Below are positions 47,401-60,438 of a DNA stretch of 64,000 nt, piece by piece. The notes under the pieces were generated by a model. The model worked only from the letters and a program-made list of their open reading frames with translations. It was not told the origin of the DNA and did not search any database. The number at the start of each line of letters is the position of its first letter. Position 1 is the first letter of the stretch. This stretch comes from Mycteria americana (taxonomy: Eukaryota; Chordata; Aves; Ciconiiformes; Ciconiidae): assembly GCF_035582795.1 (NCBI RefSeq), contig NC_134365.1, positions 40,094,135 to 40,158,134 on the forward strand, in the 5' to 3' direction. The position numbers were made by a program, and so were the translations under genes.

Positions 47401-50400
47401 GAAACCAGATGTTCCTGTTTTTCAGACTTTATGGGTTTGGTATTTTCTTAATACTTTGGGGTTTATTCACACATGCATATAAAAGAGAAGGTACACTTGT
47501 ATGTCCTTGTTCAGTGATGGGCAATATTTAAATGTTTTAGCAAAAAGTGGCGGTAATTAAATCTGTCAGATGAGGTTTTGTAAATTTACCTAAAAACAAG
47601 TTATTGGAGCTCACAGTGAAAGTTGACTTCAAATTATAAGAAGTTGTTTTAAATTTCATTGTGTGAAATGCAAGTGAATAGAAAGTTCATATAAGTTACA
47701 AAAACTTAGTTTCTGGCAGCCTTGCACAAAGGCTCACTTTTAGTCTATTGTAAATCATTATGTAATGGATTTATTCTTGGAGTTTTCACTTATTCAAATA
47801 GCTGCACTTAATGTTTTAAGTTAAGTTTCAAGACCTCAGATGGCTTTAAGAGGCAACTCTTAGACAACTCTTGATTTCTTTTTTCTTTTTTTTTTTTTAC
47901 TGATTTTTGAAGATTTGACAGCCGACCTAAAATGTTACCCTGTTCAGGAAAGCACTTAAATCCATTTGGTTTTCCAGAGCATTTAAAGCATGTGCTTACA
48001 TTCCATAGATTTCAAAGGAATGTAAACATATGCTTTAAGTACCTTATTTGCATATATGAGTGATTTTTATGCTTTACTGAGTTGGGACCAGTAGCCTGTG
48101 CAACTGCGAAAGTTTGGCGTAAGTCTGAAATGCTCTAATATTTTAGTCACCTACCACTCAGCTAGGTTTCCTGCAGCCAGGTTGATGCTGTTGGACTTGG
48201 CTACAGCTTCAGACTCTCCCCTTTTTTTCCTTAAATTGTGTACCTTGGTTCCTCATGCATGGGATCACTGGTGTTTATTGACCTATTTGCTACTGAGAAG
48301 ATATTTGACATGTTTGTTTAATCCTGTTTGCAAATGAAAGCTGCCTTTTAAAATTTTGTAAAACTGAAAGTTGTATCGAACAAGTCATGACTCATTTCCT
48401 GCTTTTTGTGAATAGGTGTTGGTTACGAACAGAACAGTACTGTTGTAATTTTTTTTTATTTACTTAAAAACATTGTTTACTGCTGTGTATAATAAGTTTA
48501 AGGAAGAAATAACCTGCCTGTAGCTGTTACATGGGGAATAGCTAATACTGGAGAGGCAGCAGGTAAGTAATGTTCCATTGCGTAGATATATTAAATCTTA
48601 AAATAAAAAAGTAAATTTACAAGCATTTTATGCAGGAACTGATATTTTACTCCACATTGAAATAGATTTAAGGAGACTGTTGCTCTTTTACACAGAGTAT
48701 AATTTCTCACTCACATATAGATTTCCATTGCTGGCAATGGAAATAGCAGGGAGGGAATAGCGGGGGAAAATAACATAAGTTAAACTGAGCAATCATTGTG
48801 ATTTGAGAGATGAGGTCCCCATAGGAAGCCCCTTATTTCTGCCTGTTCTCCGAATACTTAGTTTTAACTGATAGATGTACTGTGTTGCAATTTAGATAAT
48901 ACTCTTGTTATTGTGAGTTTCATTTGTTAGATTTTTTTTTAAATGAAACAAAAAAATGTACAGAAAAAATCCAAAGACCCTGATAAGACACCAAAAAGGA
49001 ATATGTCTAGTGCACATCATGTATAACTGGATATGTAGTAGAATTTTTACCAGGTTTTGGTTTATTAAATGTTACTGGCAATTTCCTGTGCACGCTCAGG
49101 AAATAGCAGTTTGGTAATTTACTGACTGGTGATGATGCCACGATGGCTACTGCTGTGCTCTTTGATATTCATCCAATTGTATTTTGTCTCCTTTTGCTGA
49201 TGAAAGGACAAAATAGTCTGTGAGGAAATACTTTATTTCTTTCAAATACTGATTTTATAAGTAACATTGAAAATAATACCTTAAGGCTGTGTCCTTTATC
49301 TTGAAAGACAAAACCAACAAGTAGTGACTTAGGGGTGGCGGTGCTTTAGCAACAGAAGTTGTTTTACTGGAGGTCTGTTTTTTAGAAGTAGAGTTTGTTT
49401 TTTTTTTTTAAAGTAAAATTTCTACTGGACTGTATGTTTTGACAGGTCAAAAATACTTCAGAAGAAGAACATAGCATTTTGGAAACTGTACAGTCTTTTT
49501 TTTCCTCATTCCCTTTTTGCTTTCTGTGCCAATAATTTTAGTTCTGATTGCATTTTGAAAAACATTTGTCAGAACTTCTTCAAATTTTTATTTACAGTGT
49601 GGATTATAAGCTTGGATAGCTGTTGTTTTTGTGTTAAACAAGAGATCTTATTAAATTTAGGCATTAGCTTGATTTTTCTTTTTTTAAGAAGTGAGTGTTT
49701 TCGATTTTTGTTCCTTTGAAATTGGTGAGGCTTAGTTTTTCTAACTGTATTTTTTTACCTGCTTGTTTAGTTGCATACCCAAACCCTTGTAAATGTTTTC
49801 CTAGTTGTATGTGGATAATAAGATTTAAATGTTGTATATACTTGTCATCTGTGTTTCTAGTAAAAATACATGGCATTCTTTATAGAAATACTTAATTCCT
49901 GATTTCCTTTTCTTATCCACTTGCTCTCTGTGTATAGGTTAAACAGACTTTGCTCCTATTTTTATTTATAGAATTTTATACGTAGCCTCTTAGTTATCAT
50001 TGGTTCTTGTGTAAACTGAGATACAGCCTTAAATTTCCTAACATAATGCTCATTAAGATACTGTTAGTCATGTAGATTCAAATATAAAACATGCACGTTT
50101 AAGACTGGTACTCTTCAGAGATCCAAGACACTAAATTGTTTTTGCATTGAAATATAAACCCTTCAAGATCTTAGAGAAGGAAAGTGCAGGTCAGTGTGCA
50201 TATACTTAAATTGAATTCTTTCCAAAACAAGTATTTTGATGTAGGAAAGAAGCAACATGGATTTGTTTAGGATTTTAATTATTTTGGTAATTGACTGCAT
50301 AATGGTTGCAGCATGCTAATTAGTCATGATGTTTATGCAGAAATATTGACTCTTGCAACTGTTTACTATGATGCCTTGCAATTAATATTGCAGACAGGCT

Positions 50401-50446
50401 TGGGGTAGGTGGGGGTATTGGCGTGTTTTTGTTTCTGTTGTTCCCT

Positions 50447-50479
50447 CCCCCCTGTGTCGTCCCCCCCCCCATCCCCCCC
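50447..50479. repeat. C-rich tract
   Basis: Several C runs (6, 11 and 7 long) in close succession. Possible i-motif, with a quadruplex on the minus strand. Confidence 0.8.
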
Positions 50480-51731
50480 AAATTTACATCTGACATGGTA
50501 TGTACTTTTAGATTAATTTTAGCTTTATAGGATGAATTACTAAGGAGCAGTTTGGAGCACAGAAGTTCCTCAGTTTGATGTTCTCGTGGGGTTTTTTTCC
50601 CCCATGTTGGACAAAATATGATAAAGTATCTCATTCTATTTGTATATTATGCACTTGTTAGTTCTTGAATCCTTTCTATAGCCTCAGTTATTGCAGTGGG
50701 TTTTAGGTTCTGATATGACCTATGTCTGTACTTAAATCTTTTAAAGCTTCTTTGGAAATACACTAGTTTCATGGAAGTCTCTTGAAAATAGTAAACAGTA
50801 TACCTTTGATCCCAATGAAATGGAGCATTTAAGTTGTAAAAATTCCCACCTATTCATACCATGTAATGTGACTTTACATGATTCAGTGCTAACACTTTGG
50901 AGTATATTCAATTAATAGACTTTGGCCTCACCCTCTTGTATACTGTATTTTGTAATAGAAAATATTTTAAACTGTGCATATTATTATTACATTATGAAAC
51001 AGACATTCCCTTGATCTTCAAATGTAAGAAAATGAGGAATGTGTGTGCTTTTATAAATAGAAGTGATTGCAAATCCAGTTTCCTTACTACTGCAGGTGTC
51101 CTTTTTTAAAATAAAATTTAAAAAAAGGCAAAAAAAAGACAAGTGTTTTAAAGGTGAAATACATTCCTGTTTGGTAAACCTTAACATTTTTATGATGATT
51201 ACCAGCACTGCTGACTTTCTAAACAAAAGGCTGTATTGTCTTCCTGTACCATTCCATTTCCCGATTCCCATTTTGCACAAGGATGTATGAATAAACTATT
51301 CAAGAAATGGTTTTGAAATACAGCAGGGGGGGCTTGTCTAAGTTGGAATGCAGAATTGCAATGCAAAATGTGAGGAAATGGATGTCTGTCAGCATGCCTG
51401 ACTCCAAAGGATTTTATATATATAGTAAACAGTTTCCTGATACCGGCAGGCCAAAGAGTCTGTTGAATACTTGAGTTTCTGAAGACCTGTATTTCTCAAC
51501 AAGGTAAGATGGTATCCTAGCAAATGCGGATTTTAATACATTTTCAGCAGAGGTACTTAGTTAAGTCTAGGGATCATTTCATCTTTTTTAGATGTTATAC
51601 TTGAAATATTGCATAACTTCTAGCTTTCATGGGTTTCTTTTTTTTCAGCCTTTAGGAGACTGTTAAGCAATTTGCTGTCCAACTTTTGTGTTGGTCTTAA
51701 ACTGCAATAGTAGTTTACCTTGTATTGAAGA

Positions 51732-51737
51732 AATAAA
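51732..51737 (+). promoter_or_regulatory. Candidate distal poly(A) signal
   Basis: AATAAA is followed after about 25-35 nt by a T/GT-rich stretch (around 51,762-51,790), with one TGTA just upstream at 51,721. It could end a long CPSF6 transcript, but nothing in the sequence ties it to the gene. Confidence 0.35.
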
Positions 51738-51760
51738 GACCATTTTTATATAAAAAAATA

Positions 51761-54071
51761 CTTTTGTCTGTCTTCATTTCAGTTTGTCTAATATCTTTGC
51801 AGTGCTCATTATGTCAGAGTCTTTTCAAATATTCAGACATTAAAACTTAGAGCATGGACATTCTAACGTAGTTATAGCTAGATTCTGTGCTATAATTATT
51901 TCTGAATCTAGAAATAGTTCTGTTCATACTAGCTCTTGTCCTTCTCATCTGGTCTTTAAAGACTTTTTGCAGAGTTTAAAATCAGTGAGAAGTGCAGACT
52001 TTTTTTTTTTAAGCCAACCTTTTTTTCTTGTCAGTCATTTTTCTATAAAATGCAGTGACCCATGTGTAATGTGTCAGCTGAAGAAAAAAACAGAAGCCGG
52101 CTGTGTAAAGCAATTTCGGTCTCTTGAAATTACATTTTCAGAATCAAACATGTACTAATGTTTGGAGCTGTGGGCTTGCTATATAGGAGGCATTAAACCA
52201 GTGATGATAAACCTTTTTATTTTAATCTGGCTTCTTGAGTTGACTAAATCTGGGAGATGTTAATCATTATGAAGCACGTGTGTGTTAAACACAGCAGTGG
52301 TAAAACAGCTGTATGGCAGGTTGAACTGTTGTCACCTCGTCTCATGCAGACAGTTGGTCTGGTACCAATGACAGTATCCATCCTGTAATGATTTAAAACT
52401 ACTTTTGGCACTGTGGTTCCACGACCAGATGTTCTACTCTGCTGCTAAATCAGAACATTGTATACGTAAAACACACATCTGTATGTCATACACAGTCATT
52501 AGCATTGCCATACTATGCCATACTAATGGTGAACTCTTCATAATTCGTAATATTTGTTGAAGTTCATTTACTGTAGCACAAAATGAGCTGTATCCATTGT
52601 ACCATCTTAGATTACTGGTACCATTTTGCAGTGTTGTTGGCTCCAGCCTCTGTCTGTGATGAGCCTTCAGCATTTGGCAGTGGTAAGATTATGTGAGAAT
52701 GATGATTTTCATTTGGGAAAAATACTTTTTCTAATCTTTATAGCTTCAGAAAGAAGTTTGAAATGCAATCTGATTGGCTTGGAAAATCACAACATTCATG
52801 ATTTTATTTAAACATGATTTTTGAATGAATGAAGGTGGGTGATTGTCCAGGTCTGTGTAGAGGAAACAAAACACTCATTAGAAAATGAACCTGAATTTCT
52901 CTGGCTAGTGCTCTAAACCTGTAGTAACAAAAATAACATTTGCTTACTTTAAAGGGCTCAAATTTTAATAGTTCAAAATAGCAAGCAACAGGATAGCAAA
53001 ACAAACTTGGCCACTGATTATCTACTGCACTGTGTCTGAATTTCACAGTTAAGCTGGGTTTATAACTAGATGAGCGTGGGTTGTAGCTCGGCTTCGTTGA
53101 CAGAGTGAAGGTTTGGACAGAGGTGAAAGGAGTGTTGGGCTGTGGCTGGTGTGGGGTTCAGGGGACTCCAGGCTTCCTTCTGGGTGGAGAGCACAGGGGA
53201 AAATCATTGCTAACTTGATTTTAAAGTGCCTTGTTGCAATTTTCCTCCAGGTTAGGGTGTTCAACAGTTCCCATTGCTGAATGGGAGAGAATTGTAAAGT
53301 ATCCTGTCCCCAAAAACATAGGATGTATACTCTAAGATAAACACAGTGAGGATTCAGTAGTACATGGATGAATTTGTTGTGGAAGCATTCAAGCATAGGT
53401 CAACTAGCCAGGATGCCAGATCATCAAGGTATGATTTGAAACTGTTTCAGAAGAATGAGGAAGGTAAGCACTCTTGAGTGTGTGTGGTTTGTTTTCTTTT
53501 TTATTTTCCACATAAGCTCCCTGGGGAAAATATCATCCCTAGAGACAAGGAAATAATTTGATAATGCTTACTAGGAAAGCTGTTTCTTGCTCAATTCTGC
53601 TTGCAGGAACCTTGCCTCCAACCTTTTTCAGTGTCCTCTCTGTAGCTGCTGCAGATTGAAAGGCCCAGAGCCTGAAGTGAGCTGGAGGGAGAGATCCTGC
53701 TGGAACCCAGGCTTCAGCAGAAGATTATTGTCCTTGTTTGTTCTCACCTCCAGCACCCAGCAATGTGGAAACTGGTGCAGAAGCCTCCTCTCTGCCACCT
53801 CGTGCTGCAGGCAGGCTGGACGCAGAAAAGAGAGCTAACCTTCCCACCTACCCTATCCTCTTGAGGGCTACAAACAAACAAAAAAAGCCAAAAACCAAAG
53901 TGACCCCTGCCAGGATAAACCTGTTTCTGAGCACAGCTGTACTGGCCGAGTAGCATCACTCTGTCGCCCTTAATGTTGACTGGCAGGGTTTTGGGAGGAG
54001 AAGGAGGTGGAAGGCATTTGTGAGGTTTAGCAGGGAAGCCTAAAATAGTCATTTGTGCGAGCTGTGATCAC
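51761..54071. other. Intergenic, no gene seen
   Basis: Non-coding by eye. ORFs of up to 115 codons at 53,049-53,396 (minus strand) carry no recognisable domain. It ends at the CR1 copy B junction. Confidence 0.6.
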
Positions 54072-54634
54072 TAGGGAAGTGATCGTGCGCCTGTACTCGG
54101 CACTGGTGAGGCCGCACCTCGACTACTGTGTTCAGTTTTGGGCCCCTCACTCCAAGAGAGACATTGAGGTGCTGGAGCGTGTCCAGAGAAGGGCAACGAA
54201 GCTGGTGAAGGGTCTGGAGCAGAAGTCTGATGAGGAGCGGCTGAGGGAACTGGGGTTGTTTAGCCTGGAGAAAAGGAGGCTGAGGGGAGACCTTATCGCT
54301 CTCTACAACTGCCTGAAAGGAGGTTGTAGAGAGGTGGGGGTCAGTCTCTTCTCCCAGGTACCAAGTGATAGGATGAGAGGAAATGGCCTCAAGTTGCGCC
54401 AGGGGAGGTTTAGACTGGATATTAGGAAATTTCACTTCACTGAAAGGGTTATCAAGCATTGGAACAGGCTGCCCAGGGAAGTGGTTGAGTCGCCATCCCT
54501 GGAGGTATTTAAAAGACGTTTGGATGGGGTGCTTATGGACATGGTGTAGTGGTGGTCTTGGTAGTGTTAGGTTTACGGTTGGACTCGATGATCTTAAAGG
54601 TCTTTTCCAACCTATACGATTCTGTGATTCTGTG
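54072..54634 (+). mobile_element. CR1 LINE, 5'-truncated, 3' end complete (copy B)
   Basis: This is the same C-terminal ORF2 segment as copy A, in opposite orientation. It begins at AGGGAAGTGATCGTG and its frame stays open to the stop after VLMDMV at about 54,547-54,549. A 3'UTR and the tandem ATTCTGTG end follow at 54,619-54,634. Over 158 aligned residues it differs from copy A at 11 positions by my count. It is a dead fragment, and the ATG at 54,055 is in flanking DNA. Confidence 0.93.
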
Positions 54635-56916
54635 GGTTGTTATGCCAGCTGTAGTTGAAGGGTCATTTCTGGACTGCAGGACTTGTTTCCGTGAGGTAGG
54701 TCTGGGGTTCCTGTGCAGGTGTTCTGTGGGTTTTGCAGCCCAGGCGGTGGGACAGCGAAGTCCCCAGGATGTCTTTATGCAGAGAGAAAGTCATCTGCTA
54801 CTGCACCCGTTCTGAGCCAGCCTCACTGAAGGCACTGCTGAACTTTCTCCTCTTGCAAAGCCAGAATCTTCCTTCATTTCCTGCCAATAGAGGAGTGTTA
54901 CTGATTGGGGAGAGGCTTGAGTTTTTGAAATTTGTCTCTGTGGAAATGAACAACACCTAAGCACCTGCTGGGAAGGGGACATTGAGTAAGTACTTAGAAT
55001 TGTCCTTTTTGACCTGTTACATATGGGGAGGGGAGAGATGCTCAGGTTCAGAGTATTAGTGCTGTTCTCTTTATATTCTCCCCTGGTTCGTCCTTCAAAC
55101 CTTTTCATAACATTGCAGCTGGTCCAGGGGAGATGGTAAGTTGCAAAAGAGAAGAGCAGCAGAAAGCATATCAAACTCCCAAATCAGCAAAGCAAAGTCT
55201 GTGTGCAGCTGTGAAAGGTAAGTTTGTGCAGGCTGAGTAAAGGAAGATACAGGTTGTAGCAGCTGTGTAGCTTATGATCACAAAGATACCTTTTTTACAA
55301 ACATCATTACAGGAAAATCAGATGCCAGTACCTGAATGTCTTTATTCCCAACTTACCCTGAAATGCTGGACTATAACAAATCATGCCATGCAATGCAAGG
55401 AAACACTGATTTAATCATTTTGGGGCCAGAACCTCTGCTTTGCATTGGGAGTTACCACAGTCGTCTTGAAGGCCTGTAGCATCACACTCTCAGAAATAAG
55501 AAGAGTCAACTGAGAAGGATGTTTGCCCAATTAACCTCTGCGTTTTTCCAAAGATAACCACCTGGTAGCATAGCAGATTTGTTAAAGGAATGTAGTCTGC
55601 ACACTCAACAGCTCCTACAGTGGGTTTGGCATATCCTAAAGTAATTAAAGCATGACAAATCTACCTGACTTTCTGAATGTGTCTTGGCTAACAACACCGA
55701 TTACTCCAAACATAGTGAAGAATTTAATTTTAAAGAGTTGATGCTCGTTGACATTCTATGAGAGCAGGTAAGGCTGCTGCTATTCAGGAGAGTTTGCTAT
55801 GTAAGAGATGGACAGTTCACGGGGACTGCAAGAGGAAGAAAGTGTATCTGTCACATTGAATTTTTATCTGTTTTTACCTCTTAAAAGATCCAAAAGCAAG
55901 TGATTGCTTCTGAAAAACGTGAGTAAGTGGCTGGAGATGGGGAGATAAGCCTGCCCCACATCCCAGAAAAGTAACTTGTGGGGTGATGTATAGGAGGGAG
56001 CCTTCAGAGAGGCAACAGAAAGAGGTGAGAGTGAGGTGGGAACATATTTCCTTTCTTCAACTGGAGATGGAAGGAGGGGTTTGTGAAAGGTGCAGAAGCA
56101 GTCTGATGCAGTGGCAGCTAGGGGAGGGCAGCATGTTTATTTTCAAGGATGTTGCAAGCTGAGAGGTGCAGTGCTGTCCCTGGGCCGAGGCAGGGAGGGA
56201 GAAGGGCTGGTGCTAAATGAACAGGTGGAACTTTTGCTGGTTAGGTTTGAGCTGGAAGTGAGTCAGAGAAGAAACTCTCCCTTTTCTTTTGGTCACATAA
56301 CATAATGTATAATATTATAGAAAACAGTGAGATGCCAATCAGCTCATGCTTTTAATGCTGAGACACAAGGAATATGGTGTTCAAAAGTGATCAAAAATTT
56401 TCTGTCTTTCTTACTCTGCTCTTTTACTGCTCCTGGAGATAGAGTGTGAAAAACAATTGTGGACCACTTTTATTTGTAGAAATATAGGTCTTTTTGCTGC
56501 AGGTAGAAGATTGCTATCCCTTTTAATTATCTGAATCTGTTTATCCATCTCTTCTGAACAGTTTGCAGAAAATTATTTTAGCACTTTGCTTCCCATCAGA
56601 CTGCAGTAGCTTTAAGTCTTGTAAACCTTGTGCCCTTTGTATAAGTGGCAAATAGAATTAATTTCTCCTCACACAGCGTTTCCCCAATTTTACAGAAATG
56701 ACCCAGTGTAAACAGGTGTTTTTAAAAAAAAATATATATATTGCTGAGCACTTTTTCCAAAACACTTAGCTAGCATCTACTTAGCACTGGCGCTCATTGA
56801 GTAGATTTTTCTCTTTTTATCCTGTATATTAATGATGAAGTTAGGCCCCTAGGTGTTCTGTCACACAAGGAAGGACACATTCAAAAGGGTGCAGATGTGC
56901 ACAAGTGCCATAGCCA

Positions 56917-56950
56917 TAGAGCCATAGAATCATTTAGGTTGGAGAAAAAG
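56917..56950 (-). mobile_element. Short CR1 3'-terminal remnant
   Basis: CATAGAATCATTTAGGTTGG reads as the antisense of the CR1 3' end (ending in ATTCTATG). Only about 30 bp is recognisable, so this is a very short truncated copy or a chance match. Confidence 0.4.
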
Positions 56951-56960
56951 GGTCTCTTCC

Positions 56961-56974
56961 TGCCATCTAGTGGC
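56961..56974 (-). promoter_or_regulatory. CTCF-like motif
   Basis: The minus strand reads GCCACTAGATGGCA, which fits the core consensus CCASYAGRKGGC at all 12 positions. Motif match only. Confidence 0.4.
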
Positions 56975-59929
56975 ATGAAAAAAACTCTCCACTCCTCTTT
57001 GCTTAATTCATAATCTCATGAATTGTTATGTCTGCAACCCTTGTTTGTCTAATTGCTGTGATGTCCACACATTGGTCGTTTATCCCACGTATCCACCTCC
57101 TTATGAGTTATGAGCTTTGTCAGCAGAACTAGAGTTGATAATCCGCAACTGCCCTAAATTTAAGAAGATGGCAGTTGCTTCTTCCCCTTTTTCCACAAAA
57201 TAAACAAGCTGTATTTTTTTTTGTCCTTGCCTTGACACCTCATGAAAAAGTCCTTGTTTCTTGCCTTATTTTCTGCACATTATTTTGAATGCCTTTTGAG
57301 TGTGCTGCTGTTAAATTCCTGTACATGTTTTCCTACTTATGCACTTGGAGTGAAAGAAATACTTTAATGCTCAGAAGCCTTTCTTTGACACTGAAAACAC
57401 TGGAAGATACTGTCCACACAGGCAGAGAAAATGTTGGCTGTAGTTGAACGCATCTCCAAAACCTGGCAGAAGATGGGTGGGTTCCCCTGTGGAACAGGCA
57501 GCGTTTGCCTCTGAAGGAGCACGGAGCTCTACAGAGTTCCTGTATTTCAGAATGGTTAAACTGATGCTGAAAACTAATTTCTAAAGCTCGCTGGTATCCC
57601 CTTTCCCTGTTTAGCCATCTACTTTTTGACAGACGGGCAGCTACCCTCACCACCTTTTACAGTCTGCAGGCTGTGCTTCACTTAAATACGTGGCTCTCCC
57701 TGGATGTTACAGCTCCGCACTGGTGGGAGGGGATGAAAACAGAGACCATTCATCCCAAACAGAATCCTTATTCATGGGTCAAGCTGTAAGGGACTCGAGC
57801 TTCCACCTCAAAAAGTTAATTGGAGCCTATACATAATTAAACCTGCAGTTCTCACTTTCCTAAATCATTTAGCCTGGAATCTTTGCAAGATGTAGGCCCA
57901 CAGCCCCCATTTTCTCAAAGACCTGTAGTGTAACAGTAACAAAAATGGTGAAGGGTGTAGAATGGCCAACAGAGCCCTGCAGAAGAAACTGTTGGAAATA
58001 ATGTCTAAATTGTGTAGTTGGTTCTTTCTTTAATACATAAAGTACTTTGAATGAAAAGGGTCAGAGAGAAGGTCCATGTTTTATTAGCAGCTATAAAAAC
58101 AGATGAGTGATTAGCCTTTTTCTCTACAAGAAAAGCTGTATTTTGAGCTTCTCTGTGTAAGTATAAACTCTCCATAATGATTAAAGCTATCTGCTGGCTG
58201 GCTTCCATCTCAGCTGGAGTCCAGGAAAATGTTCTTGGTGTTTCTTTCACAGTGCTAACAGCATGATACTTCAGAAAAATAACTTTTTTTTTTTTTCCTG
58301 TCATGTGGGATCCCTACTGTGCCCTCCTAATTTAAATTATCCCGACTGTTCCATTCAGTTATTTATAATATTTAAAAAAAAAAAGTAATTTTATGCCTTT
58401 ACTCAAAATGAATTTAGAAATAAAACTCTTAAACGTCTACATTATCACCTCTTTCAGCATTTTTTTTTTTTTAATAATTACAGCAATAGCTAACTCGGAT
58501 TTTAACTGAGGGGCTTGGGTGCACTACTGAAGAAGAAGGGAAGGTTTCTAAAAATTCAAGTCTTTATTTAGAAAACTGGCAAATTGCCAAAACCAAAAAA
58601 AAAGTGTTACCACCAAATTAAATTAATAGTCTGTTAAAACCGTTGGGGCTAGCAAGAGGGACAGTGGTATAGTGTTTTCATTGCTGCAGCCAGATTTGTG
58701 CTACCTCCAGCTGTGCCTGATCCTTGGAGCAGGCGGCCTCTTCCCCCACTCAGGTTTGTCCTTTCCGGGACTGGAAGAAGTTTGAGGAAAGTCTTATATG
58801 ACACGTGCAAGGTCAACTCCTGTGAGATTGATTAATGCTTTTATGAAGAATAAAAATGTTCCCACCTCTTTTTAACTTGAAAAAATCGGCAAATTTAAAA
58901 CCACAATTCTGGAATTAAATCTTGGATTGACCTAACCTAGGTAAGGATGCTGAGGCACCTGGTAGTTTTGGTAACCTCCAGTTTCAAGCTGGATGTTGTT
59001 CTTTCTTTATCGAACATGCCAATATCCATGTGCCGTCTGAGGGAGCTGTGAAACGTAAGGGTGGCTGGTAGGTGAAGGACTCAGCTCTGTGAGGAGCAGC
59101 CAGCTGCCTGTACATGGCTCGTTTCTTTCACAACAGCGGCATGTGATGATGCTTCACCTAAGCTGCACGCTTGGGCAGAGGCTGGGCTCAACAGTTACAT
59201 CATGGTGGCAGATCACGTGCAGACTAGGCCCCAAAAATGTTGGCAGAAGTAGGTTCAGCATCTGTGTTCTTCAGGGTGCTCCCAGCCCTTTGCTATAGGC
59301 AGGAACCTGGGTAACACGGTCTAGTTCAAACAATCCCATCCATTTCCAGACCTTCCCATCTCATCTCGTTGCACAGATTTTTTTCATTCCACTTTTGTTC
59401 CTAGAAAGGTTGTCCCCTGTAGCTGGCTGTATGCCACAACCTACTTGTAACTCTGAAAGTGACTGCTCTGAAGACTGCTACATTTGAGGTGATTTCCTTT
59501 ATTTCAGTAGGCACAGAGCATACATCCAGTGCCAGTTTCTCTAGTTCTGCCACTACTTTTCTTTTCTTTCTTTTTTTCTTTTTTTGACATGTGCTTCCAC
59601 ACTGGTAATAACATTCAAGCCTGTGAACATTCAGACAATGAATCCATTAATCTCTTGGTGATCAAATCTTTGTATGAGGTTTTAAAAAAAAAGAACTTCA
59701 TTTTCATTCTCCCATATCAGTCTTCTCTATGACAAGTCATGTCCAACATAGTAGATTAAAGGTAAGAGGGATTGGGGTGGGTATCTTTTAGCTTTGCATA
59801 CTTCATTGCAGGGCCTCAAGAGAAAGTGAAGTAGCAACACAGGACTGGAAAATATTGCCTGGGATATGAAGTTCAGTCCCCTTCTGGGGCAGCTAACCAT
59901 GTCTTATAACACCACCTGAGACTCATCTT

Positions 59930-60360
59930 AAGACCAGATGGGGTCTCCCTGGGGTTTTTCTTCCTGCTGTTCCTATGGGAAGGCTGTCCCACTGTTCCCC
60001 TGCTCCAGTGGTTACAAACCTTCTAAGTTGCTGCCTGAATTTCTTCTTGGCCAGATTATATTCATTTGATCTTGTGCTGATACTGTTCTCTATATAGTTA
60101 TTTCCCTCCCCATTGTACTTAACCCCTTAAGGCATTTACAACAACTAGTTAATACTTCCTCTGCCTTTATTTTGGTCAATTTGCTTAAAGAGGCTCTTCC
60201 CTTCTTTAGGACAGGCTGTGTTACACCCACTTGCCCCATTCTTGCATATTTGCCTTTCAGTTCATTTTTCCTATAACAGGAGAGGATATATATTCCTCTA
60301 ACAGAAACACGCACGCTATTCCAGATGGGGTCTTAGCAGGGTTTGTATGGTGGCATTAGC
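59930..60360 (-). mobile_element. Ancient CR1/L3-like LINE fossil
   Basis: On the plus strand the order GGCTGTCCCACTGTTCCCCT, AACCTTCTAAGTTGCTGCCT, TTGATCTTGTGCTGATACTG, GCTCTTCCCTTCTT and finally TTCCAGATGGGGTCTTAGCA matches the antisense layout of the C-terminal RT region of old amniote CR1/L3 elements. No open frame of useful length remains. The limits are approximate. Confidence 0.6.
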
Positions 60361-60385
60361 ATTTAGTCCATTTACTGAAATCACC

Positions 60386-60438
60386 TTCCCTGCTACAGCT
60401 TCAGAAGTTGTAGCAGTTCCCTGCTACAGCTTCAGAAG
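60386..60438. repeat. 22-bp direct repeat, two copies
   Basis: TTCCCTGCTACAGCTTCAGA plus AG occurs at 60,386-60,407 and again at 60,417-60,438. The copies are identical with a 9-bp spacer, suggesting a recent local duplication. Confidence 0.9.

Larger units (their letters stand above)
41476..51760 (+). other. Possible extended CPSF6 3'UTR or 3' flank
   Basis: About 10.3 kb of T-rich DNA with no recognisable coding exon or interspersed repeat. It holds AATAAA hexamers at 43,822, 43,827, 46,479, 46,748, 51,290 and 51,732. The low repeat content and same-strand hexamers fit a long alternative 3'UTR, but plain intergenic DNA is equally possible. An A-rich tract with regular C (CAAAA-like) sits at 47,252-47,292. 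Confidence 0.4.

Noticed and set aside
51310-51340. CAGCAGGGGGGGC as a CTCF core
   Set aside because: The G run has two extra bases compared with the consensus spacing, so the match breaks at the GGC end.
54049-54459. 136-codon minus-strand ORF over CR1 copy B
   Set aside because: It is a shadow frame antisense to the CR1 reverse-transcriptase segment.
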